The notes under the pieces were generated by a model, which made no database searches, was not told the origin of the DNA, and was given only the letters and a program-made list of their open reading frames with translations. Positions 33,593-44,381 of a DNA stretch of 64,000 nt are shown here, in pieces. Made by a program: the position numbers and the translations under genes. Each line of letters begins with the position of its first letter. Within the stretch, counting starts at the first letter, position 1. This stretch comes from Woeseiaceae bacterium (GTDB lineage: Bacteria; Pseudomonadota; Gammaproteobacteria; Steroidobacterales; Woeseiaceae), in the NCBI GenBank assembly GCA_028279985.1, contig JANQMR010000011.1, forward strand, positions 248,001-312,000, in the 5' to 3' direction.

Positions 33593-35728
33593 GTGAGCGC
33601 TTCCGGCCTGAACCTGCGCTTTTTCGCGAGGTCTAGGGTACCCGTCCGCTTTCAGACGGAAGCCGCCGAGTGCGGTCTGGCATGCCTCGCCATGCTGTGC
33701 AGCCATTACGGCCGCCGGAAAGACTTGAGCGAGCTCAGACGCGAGTGGCCGGTTTCCCTGAAAGGGATGAGCCTTGCGAACCTGATCGAAATCGGCGAAC
33801 AAAACGGTTTGACGACCCGCGCCGTCCGGCTGGAGCTCGACGAGCTCGAGAAGCTCCAAACCCCATGTATTCTCCACTGGGGCCTGGATCACTTCGTCGT
33901 TCTGGAGAAAGCGGGTTCGAGAACGCTGGTCATCGTCGACCCGGCGGTCGGTCGGCGGCGGGTGGATGTCCGGGAGGTTTCCTCCGAGTTCAGCGGCGTC
34001 GCACTCGAGCTCACTCCCGGAAACGACTTCCGCAAGCAGCGAACGACGCGGTCACTCACGCTGCGCCGCTTTTTCACCGACACCAGAGGCATCGCCGGGC
34101 CGCTGATCCAGCTTCTGGTGCTCTCGGCCGCATTGCAGCTTTTCGTATTGCTGGCGCCCATCTACTCGCAGATCGTCATCGACGATGTCGTGCTGAGCGG
34201 CGACTACGATCTCCTGACCTTGCTCGGCATCGCCTTTGCCGCCCTGGCCGTCGTCACGGCCGTCACCTCGGCCTTTCGCGCCTGGGTGGTCGTCTACCTG
34301 GGTGCCAATCTAGGCTATCGCTGGTCCGCGGGCATCTTCCGGCATCTCGTTCGGCTGCCGCTGGACTACTTCGAGAAACGGCAGGTCGGCGACATACAGT
34401 CCCGGTTTGCGTCCCTCAAAGCCATCCGGGACCTGATAGCGACACAGGCCGTGGAGGCAATAGTGGACGGGCTGATGGCGACGACGACCCTCGTCGTGAT
34501 GTACGTCTACAATACCGTGTTGGGCCACGTCGTCCTCGGCTCCGTGCTGCTCTACACGACCGTGCGGCTCGCGTTGTTCGAACGCTTGCGGACGCGTTCG
34601 CTAGAGGAGATCGTCAAAACGGCGGGAACCGAGACGCTTTTTCTCGAGTCGGTCCGAGGCGTGCTGGCCGTCAAGAACTTCGGCAGGGAAAGCCAGCGCG
34701 AATCGATGTACAAAGGCCGGCTGGCCTCGGCGATCGCCGCTTCCGCGTCGGCCCAGAAGATCGTCATACTGCAGGGTTTCGCCGGCAGGCTGATCTTCGG
34801 TCTTCAGAACGTCGTCGTCATCTGGATGGGCGCCAAGGCAATCATTGCCGGTGCCTTCACGGTGGGGATGCTGGTCGCGTTCCTGAGTTACCGGACCCAT
34901 TTCTCCGCCCGCGCCGAATCGCTGATCGAGAAGCTCTTCCAGTTCAGGCTGGCCCGAATCCACCTCGACCGGCTGGCCGACATCGTCGGGTCCGAGCGGG
35001 AGGATTTGCCCGTAACACCGACTTCGGATCGGCCGGCAAGCAGGCGACTTGCCGGGAACCTGACGGTAGACGCCGTCTGGTTCCGGTACGGAAACAACGA
35101 GCCGTACGTGCTTCGAGGCGCTTCCCTGGATATCCGGGCAGGCGAACAGCTTGCGATCGTCGGGCCGTCCGGATGCGGTAAGTCCACTTTGTTCAAGCTG
35201 ATGATCGGTCTGCTCGAGCCGGAGCGGGGCCGGATTCTGTACGACGGCTTTAGCGTGGCCGAGATCGGATTGTCCGGGCTTCGTTCACAGATCGGCGTCG
35301 TGATGCAGAACGACCGACTGCTCGGTGGGACCTTGCTGCAGAACCTCTCGTTTTTCGACGCCGAGCCGGACCTCGATTGGGCGCTGCAATGCGCCGAAAC
35401 GGCGGGCGTCGCCGGCGACATCGAAGCCATGCCGATGGGTTTTCATACGCTGGTCGGCGATATGGGCGATGCGCTCTCGGGAGGACAGAAGCAACGGATC
35501 CTGTTGGCCAGGGCCTTGTACGCCAGACCGAGATTCCTGTTTCTCGATGAAGCGACGAGCCATCTGGACCCGGAAAAGGAGGTGCTCACCGTGTCACGCA
35601 TCGCAAAGCTCGAGATCACGCGGGTCGTCGTCGCCCACCGGCGGGAGACGGTCCGGCATAGCGATCGCGTGATCGAGTTGTCCGCCTGTCTCTCGAACCC
35701 GCCCGCGACGACGACACCGCCATCGTGA
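33593..35728 (+). CDS. Peptidase-containing ABC transporter (C39 bacteriocin-exporter type)
   Basis: The 711-residue protein starts with a C39 cysteine protease domain: Cys27 in QTEAAECGLACLAML, His100 in WGLDHFVVL and Asp116 in VDPAVG, all three catalytic residues present. Six transmembrane helices and an ABC domain follow, with Walker A GPSGCGKST, signature LSGGQKQR and Walker B FLFLDEATSHLD. Such proteins cut the leader after a Gly-Gly pair and export the peptide. The operon with HlyD lacks a TolC gene and an identifiable precursor gene nearby. Confidence 0.92.
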   Translation: MSASGLNLRFFARSRVPVRFQTEAAECGLACLAMLCSHYGRRKDLSELRREWPVSLKGMSLANLIEIGEQNGLTTRAVRLELDELEKLQTPCILHWGLDHFVVLEKAGSRTLVIVDPAVGRRRVDVREVSSEFSGVALELTPGNDFRKQRTTRSLTLRRFFTDTRGIAGPLIQLLVLSAALQLFVLLAPIYSQIVIDDVVLSGDYDLLTLLGIAFAALAVVTAVTSAFRAWVVVYLGANLGYRWSAGIFRHLVRLPLDYFEKRQVGDIQSRFASLKAIRDLIATQAVEAIVDGLMATTTLVVMYVYNTVLGHVVLGSVLLYTTVRLALFERLRTRSLEEIVKTAGTETLFLESVRGVLAVKNFGRESQRESMYKGRLASAIAASASAQKIVILQGFAGRLIFGLQNVVVIWMGAKAIIAGAFTVGMLVAFLSYRTHFSARAESLIEKLFQFRLARIHLDRLADIVGSEREDLPVTPTSDRPASRRLAGNLTVDAVWFRYGNNEPYVLRGASLDIRAGEQLAIVGPSGCGKSTLFKLMIGLLEPERGRILYDGFSVAEIGLSGLRSQIGVVMQNDRLLGGTLLQNLSFFDAEPDLDWALQCAETAGVAGDIEAMPMGFHTLVGDMGDALSGGQKQRILLARALYARPRFLFLDEATSHLDPEKEVLTVSRIAKLEITRVVVAHRRETVRHSDRVIELSACLSNPPATTTPPS

Positions 35729-35812
35729 GGCGTCGAAGCGCCGGAACCGGCAGCCTGCAAGCGCAAGGACCGCAAGCCCGGACGGAACGCCGGACTTCGA
35801 CGGGATTTCACG

Positions 35813-38800
35813 TCACTCGCGGAACTCGACCAGTAGGTCGTGCGCCTCCACCCGCGTGCCGACACCGACCGGGACCGAATGGATGGCGCCGTCGTGTTCG
35901 GCGCGGATCACGGTTTCCATTTTCATCGCTTCCAGGGCCACCAGCGGGTCTCCCTTCGAAACGGCCTGACCGGCCTTGGCCGAAACGCTGACGACGAGTC
36001 CGGGCATGGGCGCCGCGACATGCAGCGGATTCCCCTCTTCCGCCTTGCGATTGGCGACAACCGTCGGATTGACCGAGGCGTCGGCGACCGCAACGGTTCG
36101 CGGCTGTCCGTTGAGCTCGAAGAACAGCCGCCGCATGCCCTCGGCATCCGGATCGCTGACGGCGAGCAGCCGTATGATCAAGGTCTTGCCCGGCTCGATA
36201 TCGACCGAGATTTCCTCTTCCGGCTGCAGGCCGAAGAAAAACACCGGGGTCGGCAGAATACTCACGTCGCCGTAGTGACGGCGGTGTGCGGCAAACTCGA
36301 CGAATACCTTCGGATACATCAGGTACGAGACAAGCTCGAAATCGTCGACCTTGCGTCCGATCTTCTTTTCCGCCTCCTGCCGTTTCGCTTCCAGGTCGAC
36401 GGCCGGCAGCTTGTCTCCCGGACGGCCGGTCTCGGGTTGCGCGCCGTTCAGCACCTTGGCCTGCAGGTCCGCGGGCCAGCCGCCGGGCGGTTGGCCGAGT
36501 TCGCCCCGAAAGAGCTGGATCACGGATTCGGGAAACGCGATCTCCTTGTCCGGATCGACCACGTCCTCGGGCGTCAGCCCGCTCGTTACCATGAACAGGG
36601 CCATGTCGCCGACGACCTTGGACGTAGGCGTGACCTTGACGATGTCGCCGAACAGCTCGTTGACCTCCGCGTAGCGCCTGGCCACGTCGGGCCAGCGCCG
36701 TTCGATGCCGAGTGAACGGGCCTGTTCGCGAAGATTGGTGTACTGGCCGCCCGGCATCGCATGGCGGTAGACGTCGGCGGTACCGGAGCGGATTTCGCTT
36801 TCGAACGGTGCATAGAAATGGCGTACGCCTTCCCAGTAACGCGAAATCTGACGCATGCGGTCCGGCGACAGGCCGGGGTCACGGTCGCCGTGGCGCAGCG
36901 CTTCGACGATCGAGCCCAGGTTCGGTTGCGAGGTCAGGCCGCTCATCGCGTCCATTGCACCGTCCACCGCATCGCAGCCCGCCGCCACGGCTTCCAGCAC
37001 GCTGGCGGCACCGATGCCGCTGGTGTCGTGGGTGTGAAAGTGAATCGGGATACCCACTTCCTCTTTTAGGGTCGAAACCAGCAGGCGGGCGGCGGCCGGT
37101 TTGCAAACCCCGGCCATGTCCTTGATACCGAGAATGTGCGCGCCGGCGGCTTCGAGCTCACGCGCCATGCGCACGTAATAATCGAGGTCGTACTTGGACG
37201 GCGACGGATCGGTCAGGTCGCCGGTGTAGCAAATCGCCGCCTCGCAGAGCTTGCCGGATTCGATCACCGCGTCGATCGCCACGCGCATGTTCTCCACCCA
37301 GTTCAGGGAGTCGAACACCCTGAAGACGTCGACGCCCGCCTCGGCGGCCCGCTCTACGAAAACGCGGACGACATTGTCCGGGTAATTGGTGTATCCGACG
37401 GCGTTGGATGCCCTGAGCAACATCTGCAGCAGGATGTTCGGCGCCCGCGCCTTGATGTCGCGAAGTCTCGCCCAGGGATCTTCCTTCAGAAAACGCATCG
37501 CGACATCGAACGTGGCGCCGCCCCAGCACTCCAGCGAAAACAGCTCGGGCAAAAGCCTGGCGTACGCCTGTGCAATGGCCAGGTGATCGACGCTGCGCAT
37601 CCGCGTGGCGAACAGCGATTGATGAGCGTCGCGCATGGTCGTGTCGGTCAGCAACACGCGCTTTTCCTCGAGCATCCACCGGGAGAACCGCTCCGCGCCC
37701 AATCGCTCTAGCCGCTGGACGGTGCCGTCCTCGACGGGCCCGGGCGCAAGCGGCGGCAACGGCGCCTCGCGGCGCTCCTCCGCCTCGATCCTGCCGGCGA
37801 CTTCGGGGTTGCCGTTGACCTGAATCTCGCCGATGAAACGCAGCAGCCGGGTCGCCCGGTCGCGCCGCTTGGGGAAGCGGTAGAGCTCCGGCGTGTCGTC
37901 GATGAAACGGGTCGTGTACTCGCCGGCCCGGAAATTCGGATGATTGACGAGTTGTTCGAGAAACAGCAGATTGGTGGCGACACCGCGAATCCGGAATTCG
38001 CGCAAGGCGCGGTCCATGCGTGAAATCGCGTCCTCGAGCGTCGGCGCCCAGGCCGTTACTTTCTCCAGCAGCGAGTCGTAGAAGGGTGTGATCAGCGCGC
38101 CCGAGTACGCCGTGCCGCCGTCCAGCCGGATGCCGAAACCGGTGGCGCCCCGATACGCCCGAATACGCCCGTAGTCGGGGACGAAGTTGTTCTCCGGGTC
38201 CTCTGTCGTGATCCGGCACTGCAGCGCGTGCCCGTAGAGGCGAATGTTCGCCTGCTTCGGGACGAAACTTTCCGGGTCGCCGATTTTGACGCCTTCGGCC
38301 ATGCGTAGCTGCGCCTTGACGATGTCGATTCCGGTGACCTGCTCTGTCACCGTATGTTCGACCTGTATGCGCGGGTTGACTTCTATAAAGTAAAAATCGC
38401 CGGTATCGGCGTTCATCAGGAACTCGACCGTGCCGGCGTTCACGTAACCCGCCTTGGTCGCAAGCGCCAGGGCATGATCGCAAAGCACCTGCCGGCGCTC
38501 GTCGTCGAGATAGGGGGCCGGCGCGCGTTCGATCACTTTCTGGTTGCGCCGTTGCACGGAGCAGTCCCGCTCGAACAGATGCACCAGCGTGCCGTGGTGG
38601 TCGCCGAGAACCTGCACTTCGACGTGTCGCGCGCGTTCGACCAGTTTTTCGAGATAAACCTCGCCGTTGCCGAACGCGGCTTCGGCTTCCCGCCGCGCGG
38701 TATCGAACTGTTCGACGAGGTCCTCCGCCGATCGAATGACGCGCATACCGCGTCCGCCGCCGCCCCAACTGGCTTTCAGCATCAGCGGATAGCCGATCCG

Positions 38801-39271
38801 GCCGGCCTCGGCCAGTGCCCGGTCCAAATCGGCCGGCAACGGGCCCGTGGCGGGCATGACCGGGACGCCCGCGGACTCGGCGAGTTTTCGCGCGCTGACC
38901 TTGTTGCCGAGCAACCGCATGACGTCCGAGCCCGGACCGACGAAAATCAGGCCCGCGTTCCTGCAGGCGTCGGCGAAATCCGGGTTCTCGGAGAGAAATC
39001 CGTAACCCGGGTGTACCGCGTCGGCGCCGGACGCCTCGGCCACTCGCAGCATCTCGTCGATACTGAGGTAAGCGGCGATGGGTTTGCCGGCCTCCCCGAT
39101 CCGGTAGCTCTGGTCGGCCTTGAAACGATGCAGCGCGAAGCGGTCTTCCTCGGAGTAAACCGCCACGTTGTCGATACCGAGCTCGGCCGACGCGCGCATC
39201 ACCCGGATGGCGATCTCGCTGCGGTTGGCGACGAGTAAACGACGGATCTTGTGGGGTTTCGGGTCAGACAT
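35813..39271 (-). CDS. pyc: Pyruvate carboxylase, single-chain
   Basis: The 1152-residue enzyme has the full order of single-chain pyruvate carboxylases: biotin carboxylase (RRLLVANRSEIAIRVMRA to EVNPRIQVEHTVTEQ), carboxyltransferase (LLTDTTMRDAHQSLFATRMR, GIKDMAGVCKP), the allosteric linker, and a biotin carrier domain with EAMKMET. It makes oxaloacetate from pyruvate and bicarbonate with ATP. ATG 39271 is chosen because conserved sequence begins there; it has no strong Shine-Dalgarno. The mesaconyl-C4-CoA hydratase gene lies 117 bases upstream on the same strand. Pyruvate is the end product of that pathway, so the pairing makes metabolic sense. Confidence 0.96.
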   Translation of the reverse strand: MSDPKPHKIRRLLVANRSEIAIRVMRASAELGIDNVAVYSEEDRFALHRFKADQSYRIGEAGKPIAAYLSIDEMLRVAEASGADAVHPGYGFLSENPDFADACRNAGLIFVGPGSDVMRLLGNKVSARKLAESAGVPVMPATGPLPADLDRALAEAGRIGYPLMLKASWGGGGRGMRVIRSAEDLVEQFDTARREAEAAFGNGEVYLEKLVERARHVEVQVLGDHHGTLVHLFERDCSVQRRNQKVIERAPAPYLDDERRQVLCDHALALATKAGYVNAGTVEFLMNADTGDFYFIEVNPRIQVEHTVTEQVTGIDIVKAQLRMAEGVKIGDPESFVPKQANIRLYGHALQCRITTEDPENNFVPDYGRIRAYRGATGFGIRLDGGTAYSGALITPFYDSLLEKVTAWAPTLEDAISRMDRALREFRIRGVATNLLFLEQLVNHPNFRAGEYTTRFIDDTPELYRFPKRRDRATRLLRFIGEIQVNGNPEVAGRIEAEERREAPLPPLAPGPVEDGTVQRLERLGAERFSRWMLEEKRVLLTDTTMRDAHQSLFATRMRSVDHLAIAQAYARLLPELFSLECWGGATFDVAMRFLKEDPWARLRDIKARAPNILLQMLLRASNAVGYTNYPDNVVRVFVERAAEAGVDVFRVFDSLNWVENMRVAIDAVIESGKLCEAAICYTGDLTDPSPSKYDLDYYVRMARELEAAGAHILGIKDMAGVCKPAAARLLVSTLKEEVGIPIHFHTHDTSGIGAASVLEAVAAGCDAVDGAMDAMSGLTSQPNLGSIVEALRHGDRDPGLSPDRMRQISRYWEGVRHFYAPFESEIRSGTADVYRHAMPGGQYTNLREQARSLGIERRWPDVARRYAEVNELFGDIVKVTPTSKVVGDMALFMVTSGLTPEDVVDPDKEIAFPESVIQLFRGELGQPPGGWPADLQAKVLNGAQPETGRPGDKLPAVDLEAKRQEAEKKIGRKVDDFELVSYLMYPKVFVEFAAHRRHYGDVSILPTPVFFFGLQPEEEISVDIEPGKTLIIRLLAVSDPDAEGMRRLFFELNGQPRTVAVADASVNPTVVANRKAEEGNPLHVAAPMPGLVVSVSAKAGQAVSKGDPLVALEAMKMETVIRAEHDGAIHSVPVGVGTRVEAHDLLVEFRE

Positions 39272-39388
39272 GGTTTTTGGGCCGCTCGGTCGGTGACGCA
39301 CCAGTATAGCCTTGCAGGGCTCGTGCAAGCGATGCGGCTCGGGCCGGACGGCCGCTGGACGCGTCGCCGCGGCCGGGACGCCGGGCAC

Positions 39389-40246
39389 TCAGGTTTCGGG
39401 CTCGAATTCGGCCGTAGCCGTCAGCGTCGTACGGCCGTCGGGTCCTCGAACTTCCAGGGCCACGCCCTCGTCCCGCGGCCGGCCTATCAGGCGAAACGGG
39501 GCGAGGTCGAACAGCGGCGCCTTGCCGCGAAACCGGAATGCGGCGATCCGCTGATCGCTGTTGTCGTGGACGAGCTGCGCCAGCAGTATCGCGGTCAGCG
39601 GTCCGTGCACGACCAGGCCCGGATACGCCTCGTCGTTCAGGGCGTAGGGCCGATCGTAGTGGATGCGATGTGCATTGAACGTGAGCGCCGAGAAGCGAAA
39701 CAGCAGGCGCGGGTCCGGCGTCACGTCCCGCCACCAGGTCCCGTCCGGAACCGGCTCGGCGACAAGGCGCTCGGGAGCGGGTACCGGCTCGCCCTGCTCC
39801 CGGTAGACGATGTCCTGCTCCTCTTCGATGCACAGCGCGCCGTCCTGGAGGAACCGGTAGGCGACCGTGACGAAGGTCAGCGCGCCGGTTTTACCGTGCT
39901 TGGCCGTGACGTCGCGGATGGTCGCCTCCCGCGTCGCCGCCCGGCCGACGACCAGCGGCCGGTGAAAACGCATGCGGGCGCCGGCGAACATGCGCCGCGG
40001 CTGGGGTACCGGCGGTAAAAAACCGCCGCGTTCGGGATGGCCGTCGTCGGCCAGCCGGCTCTGCGGGACGGCGGCGAGGAAGTAGAACCACTGCCAAAGC
40101 GGCGGCAGGGCGCCATGCTCGCCGGGCGAGCGCGCGATGTCGTCGAGCATTGCCGCGACGGCCTCTGCCTGCCACGGCGACAAATCGTCGGTGACGCTTT
40201 CGCTGCGTCCGATCCAGTCCCTCAGGCGATCTGCTGCGTCTACCAT
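39389..40246 (-). CDS. meh: Mesaconyl-C4-CoA hydratase (MaoC-type double hot dog)
   Basis: The 285-residue protein resembles mesaconyl-C4-CoA/itaconyl-CoA hydratases: a long N-terminal hot dog half (WQWFYFLAAVPQSRLADDGHPERGGF) and the hydratase motif FRFSALTFNAHRIHYDRPYA. It hydrates mesaconyl-C4-CoA to (S)-citramalyl-CoA, which the lyase encoded nearby splits to acetyl-CoA and pyruvate. AAAGGAGGG before ATG 40246 fixes the start. It is divergent from the CoA-transferase/lyase operon and upstream of pyruvate carboxylase. The assignment rests on family pattern plus the neighbourhood. Confidence 0.85.
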   Translation of the reverse strand: MVDAADRLRDWIGRSESVTDDLSPWQAEAVAAMLDDIARSPGEHGALPPLWQWFYFLAAVPQSRLADDGHPERGGFLPPVPQPRRMFAGARMRFHRPLVVGRAATREATIRDVTAKHGKTGALTFVTVAYRFLQDGALCIEEEQDIVYREQGEPVPAPERLVAEPVPDGTWWRDVTPDPRLLFRFSALTFNAHRIHYDRPYALNDEAYPGLVVHGPLTAILLAQLVHDNSDQRIAAFRFRGKAPLFDLAPFRLIGRPRDEGVALEVRGPDGRTTLTATAEFEPET

Positions 40247-40528
40247 CGTGCCCTCCTTTCGGGTACGTTAGCCTGAAACAGGACAGGCACGAAACCCTGC
40301 CGGGAAATGCGACCTGGAAATGCGATTGAGCATTCGCCGCTCTCGAAGCAGGGAATTCAGTCGAGAAATGCCGAAGGCAGTACCTGAGCCGGAAGGAGTG
40401 TAGCGAGGCGCCCGCTCTCGCGCAGTGGAGAAGACAGCCAGGATAGGCGGCGAGGTCCCGTTTGCCTCGTAGCGGATGAACAACACACACGAGCCGGCCA
40501 AGTATCCACTGCCCACGGCGGAGGAGTC
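40247..40528. other. Divergent promoter region of the glyoxylate-assimilation cluster
   Basis: This 282-base stretch separates the leftward meh-pyc genes from the rightward transferase-lyase operon, so it must carry both promoters. It contains a 13-bp direct duplication (GGAAATGCGACCT, then GGAAATGCGATTG, 40303-40328) and, at its right end, the strong Shine-Dalgarno GGAGGAG. I saw no clear operator palindrome. Confidence 0.55.
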
Positions 40529-41776
40529 ATGGAACCAGGACACGCGCGTCAGGAACCGCCGGACGGCCGCCGCGAGCCGCGGTTGCCGATGCAGGGCGTG
40601 CGCATTCTGGACCTCGGCACCTTCCTGGCCGGGCCGCATGCGGCATCCATTTTCGGGGAGTTCGGCGCCGAGGTACTCAAGATCGAGCACCCCCTGGCCG
40701 GCGATCCGATGCGGCGATTCGGCAGCCCCACCGCCCGCAGCGATTCGACGCTTGCCTTCCTGACCGAGGCCCGCTGCCGCAAGTCGGTAACGCTGGACCT
40801 GCGGCAGGCGGAAGGCCGCGAGCTGTTTTTGAAGCTGGTCGCCAAGTCGGATGTCCTGATCGAGAACTTCCGGCCGGAAACGCTGGAGCAATGGGGCATG
40901 GGTTGGGACGTATTGCGCGAGGCCAACGAGGGACTGGTGTTCCTGCGGGTTTCCGGCTACGGCCAGACCGGCCCTTACCGGCGCCGATCGGGTTTTGCGC
41001 ATATCGCCCACGCGTACGGCGGGCTGTCCTACCACGCCGGCTTCCCCGGCGAGTCGCCGGTGGTGCCCGGCACGGTGCCGCTCGGCGACTATATCTCAAG
41101 CCTGTACGGCGCCATCGGCATCCTGCTCGCGCTGCGTCACCGGGAGAAGACCGGCCGGGGACAGGTGATCGATGTGGCGATCTTCGAATCGGTGTTCCGC
41201 ACCCTCGACGAGATCGCCGGTGCCTATGCCCTTTACGGCAAGATACGCGAGCGCGAGGGCGCCGGCAGTTTCGTGGCCGTGCCGCACGGACACTTTCGCA
41301 CCAACGACGACAAATGGGTGGCCATTGCCTGCACCACCGACCGGATGTTCGAGCGCCTCGCCGCGGCAATGGACAAGCCGGAGCTGGCGGCGCCCGACGT
41401 TTACGGACGACAGGAGAAGCGCCTGGAAGCGCGCGACGACGTCAACGCGCTGGTGATCGCCTGGGTCGAGTCTCTCGAGCGCGAGGAAGTCATGCGCCGC
41501 TGTCTCGATGCGGAGGTCCCCTGCGGCAAGGTCAACAGCATCGCCGACATTTTCGAGGACGAGCACTTTCGCGAGCGCGGCACGCTGGCCACGATCGACG
41601 TCCCCGGCGTCGGCGAGGTGACCGTCCCGAACGTGTTGCCGATCCTGTCGGAAACGCCGGGGCGCATCAGCGGTCTGGCCCCGGCGCTGGGCGACGCAAC
41701 GGTGGCGGTTCTCGGCGAGTTGTTGGGTCTCTCGGCCGAGGACATCAGCCGTCTCGAAGCGCAGAAGATCATTTGA
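40529..41776 (+). CDS. Class III (CaiB/BaiF) CoA-transferase, SmtA/SmtB-like
   Basis: The 415-residue family III CoA-transferase has the N-terminal [46 protein letters not shown], and the catalytic Asp187 in PLGDYIS, aligned with Asp169 of formyl-CoA transferases. Together with the next gene it probably forms succinyl-CoA:(S)-malate CoA-transferase, making malyl-CoA for the lyase. The role is inferred from the cluster, since the family alone does not give the substrate. GGAGGAG precedes the ATG. Confidence 0.85.
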   Translation: MEPGHARQEPPDGRREPRLPMQGVRILDLGTFLAGPHAASIFGEFGAEVLKIEHPLAGDPMRRFGSPTARSDSTLAFLTEARCRKSVTLDLRQAEGRELFLKLVAKSDVLIENFRPETLEQWGMGWDVLREANEGLVFLRVSGYGQTGPYRRRSGFAHIAHAYGGLSYHAGFPGESPVVPGTVPLGDYISSLYGAIGILLALRHREKTGRGQVIDVAIFESVFRTLDEIAGAYALYGKIREREGAGSFVAVPHGHFRTNDDKWVAIACTTDRMFERLAAAMDKPELAAPDVYGRQEKRLEARDDVNALVIAWVESLEREEVMRRCLDAEVPCGKVNSIADIFEDEHFRERGTLATIDVPGVGEVTVPNVLPILSETPGRISGLAPALGDATVAVLGELLGLSAEDISRLEAQKII

Positions 41777-41819
41777 AGGCCGATACCGGGTGAATACGGG
41801 AGACGCAGGCCGCGAGGAA

Positions 41820-43091
41820 ATGAGTCATCAGAGAACAAGTCGGAAGCAAGTCGGCAAAAAAAACGCCGGCATGGCGCACGGCGGCAAGAACGAGCTGCCT
41901 TTGGCCGGACTGCGCGTGCTCGACCTCGCCACGGTGATTGCGGGTCCGTACTCGGCCGCGATCCTGGGCGAGTTCGGCGCCGAGGTGATCAAAATCGAAC
42001 AGCCTAAGATCGGCTGTTCGCTCCGGCGTTTCGGCACTCCGACCTCGGTGGGCGACACCCTCACCTGGCTGAGCGAGGCGCGCAACAAGAAATCGGTCAC
42101 CCTGGACCTCCGAACCCCGGAAGGCTCGGGGCTGCTCAAGCGGCTGGCGGAAAACGCGGACATCCTGATCGAGAACTTCCGGCCGGGCACGATGGAGAAA
42201 TGGGGTATCGGCTGGGAGGTGCTGCACGATCTGAACCCGGCCCTGGTCATGTTGCGCGTTACGGGTTACGGCCAGACGGGCCCGTACAAGGACCGGCCGG
42301 GCTTCGCCCGCGTTGCGCACGGCGTGGGCGGCCTGGCCTATCTTTCGGGCATGCCCAAGGGCGTGCCGGTCACGCCGGGTTCCACGACCCTGGGCGATTA
42401 TCTGACCGGGCTTTACGGCTGCATCGGTCTCCTGATGGCACTGCGCTATCGCGAGGAGACCGGGGTCGGTCAGTACGTCGACGCCAGCCTGTACGAATCG
42501 GTGTTCCGCTGCACCGACGAGCTCGCCCCCGCTTACGGCATGTACGGCGTGGTACGCGAGCGGCACGGGCCGAACAACAACGAGTTCGCCTGCCCGAACG
42601 GACACTTCCCGACCCGCGACGGAAAATGGGTGGCCATAAGCTGTGCGACCGACAAGCTGTTCGTGCGCCTGGCCAATGCGATGGACCGGCCCGAGCTGGC
42701 CGCCGATCACGTCTACGGCCACCAGGAAACCCGGCTCGCGCACCATCACGACGTCAATGAAATCGTCCGCGACTGGGCCGGCTCGCTGACCCGCGACGAA
42801 GTGCTGGAACGCTGCTTCGCAACCGGGGCGCCGGCCGGACCGCTGAATACCATCGCCGACATCTTCGGCGACCGGCAGTTCCATGCACGGCGTACCCTGG
42901 TCGCGATCGACGACGAGGACGTCGGGGAAACGATCGTCGTCCCGGCCGTGATGCCGCGCATGTCGGAGACGCCGGGCGAGATCCGCCATCTCGGACCGCG
43001 TCTCGGCGAGCACACGAACACGGTGCTCAGGGAGTGGCTCGGTCTCGGCGACGAAGAGATCCGGACGCTGCGCGAAAAGAAGGTGATATGA
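41820..43091 (+). CDS. Class III (CaiB/BaiF) CoA-transferase, second SmtA/SmtB-like subunit
   Basis: This is a close paralogue of the preceding transferase with the same landmarks: [46 protein letters not shown], and catalytic Asp193 in [11 protein letters not shown]. Two adjacent, similar but distinct transferases are what is expected of the two-subunit succinyl-CoA:(S)-malate CoA-transferase. The start is uncertain: ATG 41820 has a GAGG too close upstream, and GTG 41790 or ATG 41871 are possible. Its stop overlaps the next start as ATGA. Confidence 0.84.
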   Translation: MSHQRTSRKQVGKKNAGMAHGGKNELPLAGLRVLDLATVIAGPYSAAILGEFGAEVIKIEQPKIGCSLRRFGTPTSVGDTLTWLSEARNKKSVTLDLRTPEGSGLLKRLAENADILIENFRPGTMEKWGIGWEVLHDLNPALVMLRVTGYGQTGPYKDRPGFARVAHGVGGLAYLSGMPKGVPVTPGSTTLGDYLTGLYGCIGLLMALRYREETGVGQYVDASLYESVFRCTDELAPAYGMYGVVRERHGPNNNEFACPNGHFPTRDGKWVAISCATDKLFVRLANAMDRPELAADHVYGHQETRLAHHHDVNEIVRDWAGSLTRDEVLERCFATGAPAGPLNTIADIFGDRQFHARRTLVAIDDEDVGETIVVPAVMPRMSETPGEIRHLGPRLGEHTNTVLREWLGLGDEEIRTLREKKVI

Positions 43092-44326
43092 GCGCAGCCG
43101 GGGCCGTGCTCGCGGGTCTCAGGGTCGTCGAGGGCAGCGCCTTCGTCGCGGCGCCCCTTGGCGGCATGACCCTGGCACAGCTCGGCGCGGATGTGATTCG
43201 TTTCGACCCGATCGGCGGCGGGCTGGACTACGGCCGCTGGCCGCTGGCCCCCGACAACCGGACCAGCCTGTTCTGGGCCGGATTGAACAAGGGCAAGCGG
43301 TCGATCGCGGTCGATTTCCGGCATCCGCGCGGCCGCGAGCTCCTGACCGAGCTGATCACCCGGCCCGGCGAAGGCTCGGGCCTTTTCAGCACCAATTTCC
43401 CGGCGCGGGGCTGGCTGGCGTACGAAGCGCTCAAGGCACATCGTGACGACCTGATCATGATCAATCTTACCGGCCGGCGCGACGGCGGCTCGGAGGTCGA
43501 TTACACGGTCAATCCGCAAACCGGCCTGCCGTACATGACCGGCGCCGTCGATGGATCGGAGCCGGTGAATCACGTCCTCCCCGCCTGGGACCTGATCGCC
43601 GGTCAGACGCTGGCCGTGGGGCTATTGGCCGCCGAGCGCCATCGCCGCCGGCACGGCGAAGGGCAACTGGTGCGCCTGGCGCTCAAGGACGTTGCGCTGG
43701 CAGCGCTCGGCCACCTCGGCATGCTGGCCGAGGCGACCCTGAACGACGCGGACCGGCCGAAGTACGGCAATTATCTGTACGGCGCTTTCGGGCGCGACTT
43801 CGAGACCCGCGACGGTGGGCGCCTGATGGTCGTCGGACTGACGCGCCAGCAGTGGTCCGGCCTGCTCGCGGCGACAGGGCTCGGGCCCGAAGTCGAGGCG
43901 CTGGGCGAGCGCCTCGGGCTCGACTTGAGCGACGAAGGCAATCGCTTTCGTGCGCGCGAGGAGATCGCGGCCTTGTTGCAAGCGTGGATCGGGGCGCGCG
44001 GCCTCGATACGATCGAGCCGCTTTTTCGCGAACACCGGGTGTCGTGGGGACCGTACCGGCGCCTGAGCGAAACGCTCGCCGTGGATCCCGACTGTTCCAC
44101 GGCCAACCCGATGTTCGAACGTTTGCACCAGCCCGGCGCCGGCGAATACCTGATGCCTGGCATACCCCTGGATTTCGGCGCGCTGCCGCGCGCGCCGGTA
44201 ACGCCCGCGCCGATGCTCGGCGAACACACCGACGAGATCCTGCTCGATATCCTGAGCCTTTCCGCGGCCGAGGTCGGCCGGCTGCACGACGAGGGTGTCG
44301 TGGCATCCCCGTCGTCCGGGGCTTGA
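43088..44326 (+). CDS. mct: Mesaconyl-CoA C1-C4 CoA transferase (2-methylfumaryl-CoA isomerase)
   Basis: The 412-residue class III CoA-transferase has the distinctive sequence of the Mct branch: [19 protein letters not shown], then [46 protein letters not shown], and Asp168 in [10 protein letters not shown] as the probable acyl-carrying aspartate. It moves CoA within mesaconyl-CoA from the C1 to the C4 carboxyl. The ATG overlaps the previous stop and has AAGGTG upstream. It sits between the Smt-like pair and the lyase, as expected for the pathway. Confidence 0.9.
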   Translation: MSAAGAVLAGLRVVEGSAFVAAPLGGMTLAQLGADVIRFDPIGGGLDYGRWPLAPDNRTSLFWAGLNKGKRSIAVDFRHPRGRELLTELITRPGEGSGLFSTNFPARGWLAYEALKAHRDDLIMINLTGRRDGGSEVDYTVNPQTGLPYMTGAVDGSEPVNHVLPAWDLIAGQTLAVGLLAAERHRRRHGEGQLVRLALKDVALAALGHLGMLAEATLNDADRPKYGNYLYGAFGRDFETRDGGRLMVVGLTRQQWSGLLAATGLGPEVEALGERLGLDLSDEGNRFRAREEIAALLQAWIGARGLDTIEPLFREHRVSWGPYRRLSETLAVDPDCSTANPMFERLHQPGAGEYLMPGIPLDFGALPRAPVTPAPMLGEHTDEILLDILSLSAAEVGRLHDEGVVASPSSGA

Positions 44327-44336
44327 CCGGGAGAAC

Positions 44337-44378
44337 GGACCGAGGAAAACGGACGAGGAAAAACGGACAAGGAGAACC
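44337..44378. repeat. 14-bp tandem array, 3 copies, carrying the Shine-Dalgarno of mcl
   Basis: GGACCGAGGAAAAC, GGACGAGGAAAAAC and GGACAAGGAGAACC are contiguous, with a partial copy before them. The third copy contains AAGGAG (44369-44374), 7 bases before the ATG of the lyase gene; the other two contain weaker GAGGAA versions. The ribosome site is thus part of the array. Confidence 0.85.
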
Positions 44379-44381
44379 TGC

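Noticed and set aside
40529..43091. Apparent loss of the catalytic aspartate in the two class III CoA-transferases (GFA instead of GFD after the TGPY region)
   Set aside because: The acyl-carrying aspartate of formyl-CoA transferase lies in the later LGD motif, and both proteins keep it (LGDY).
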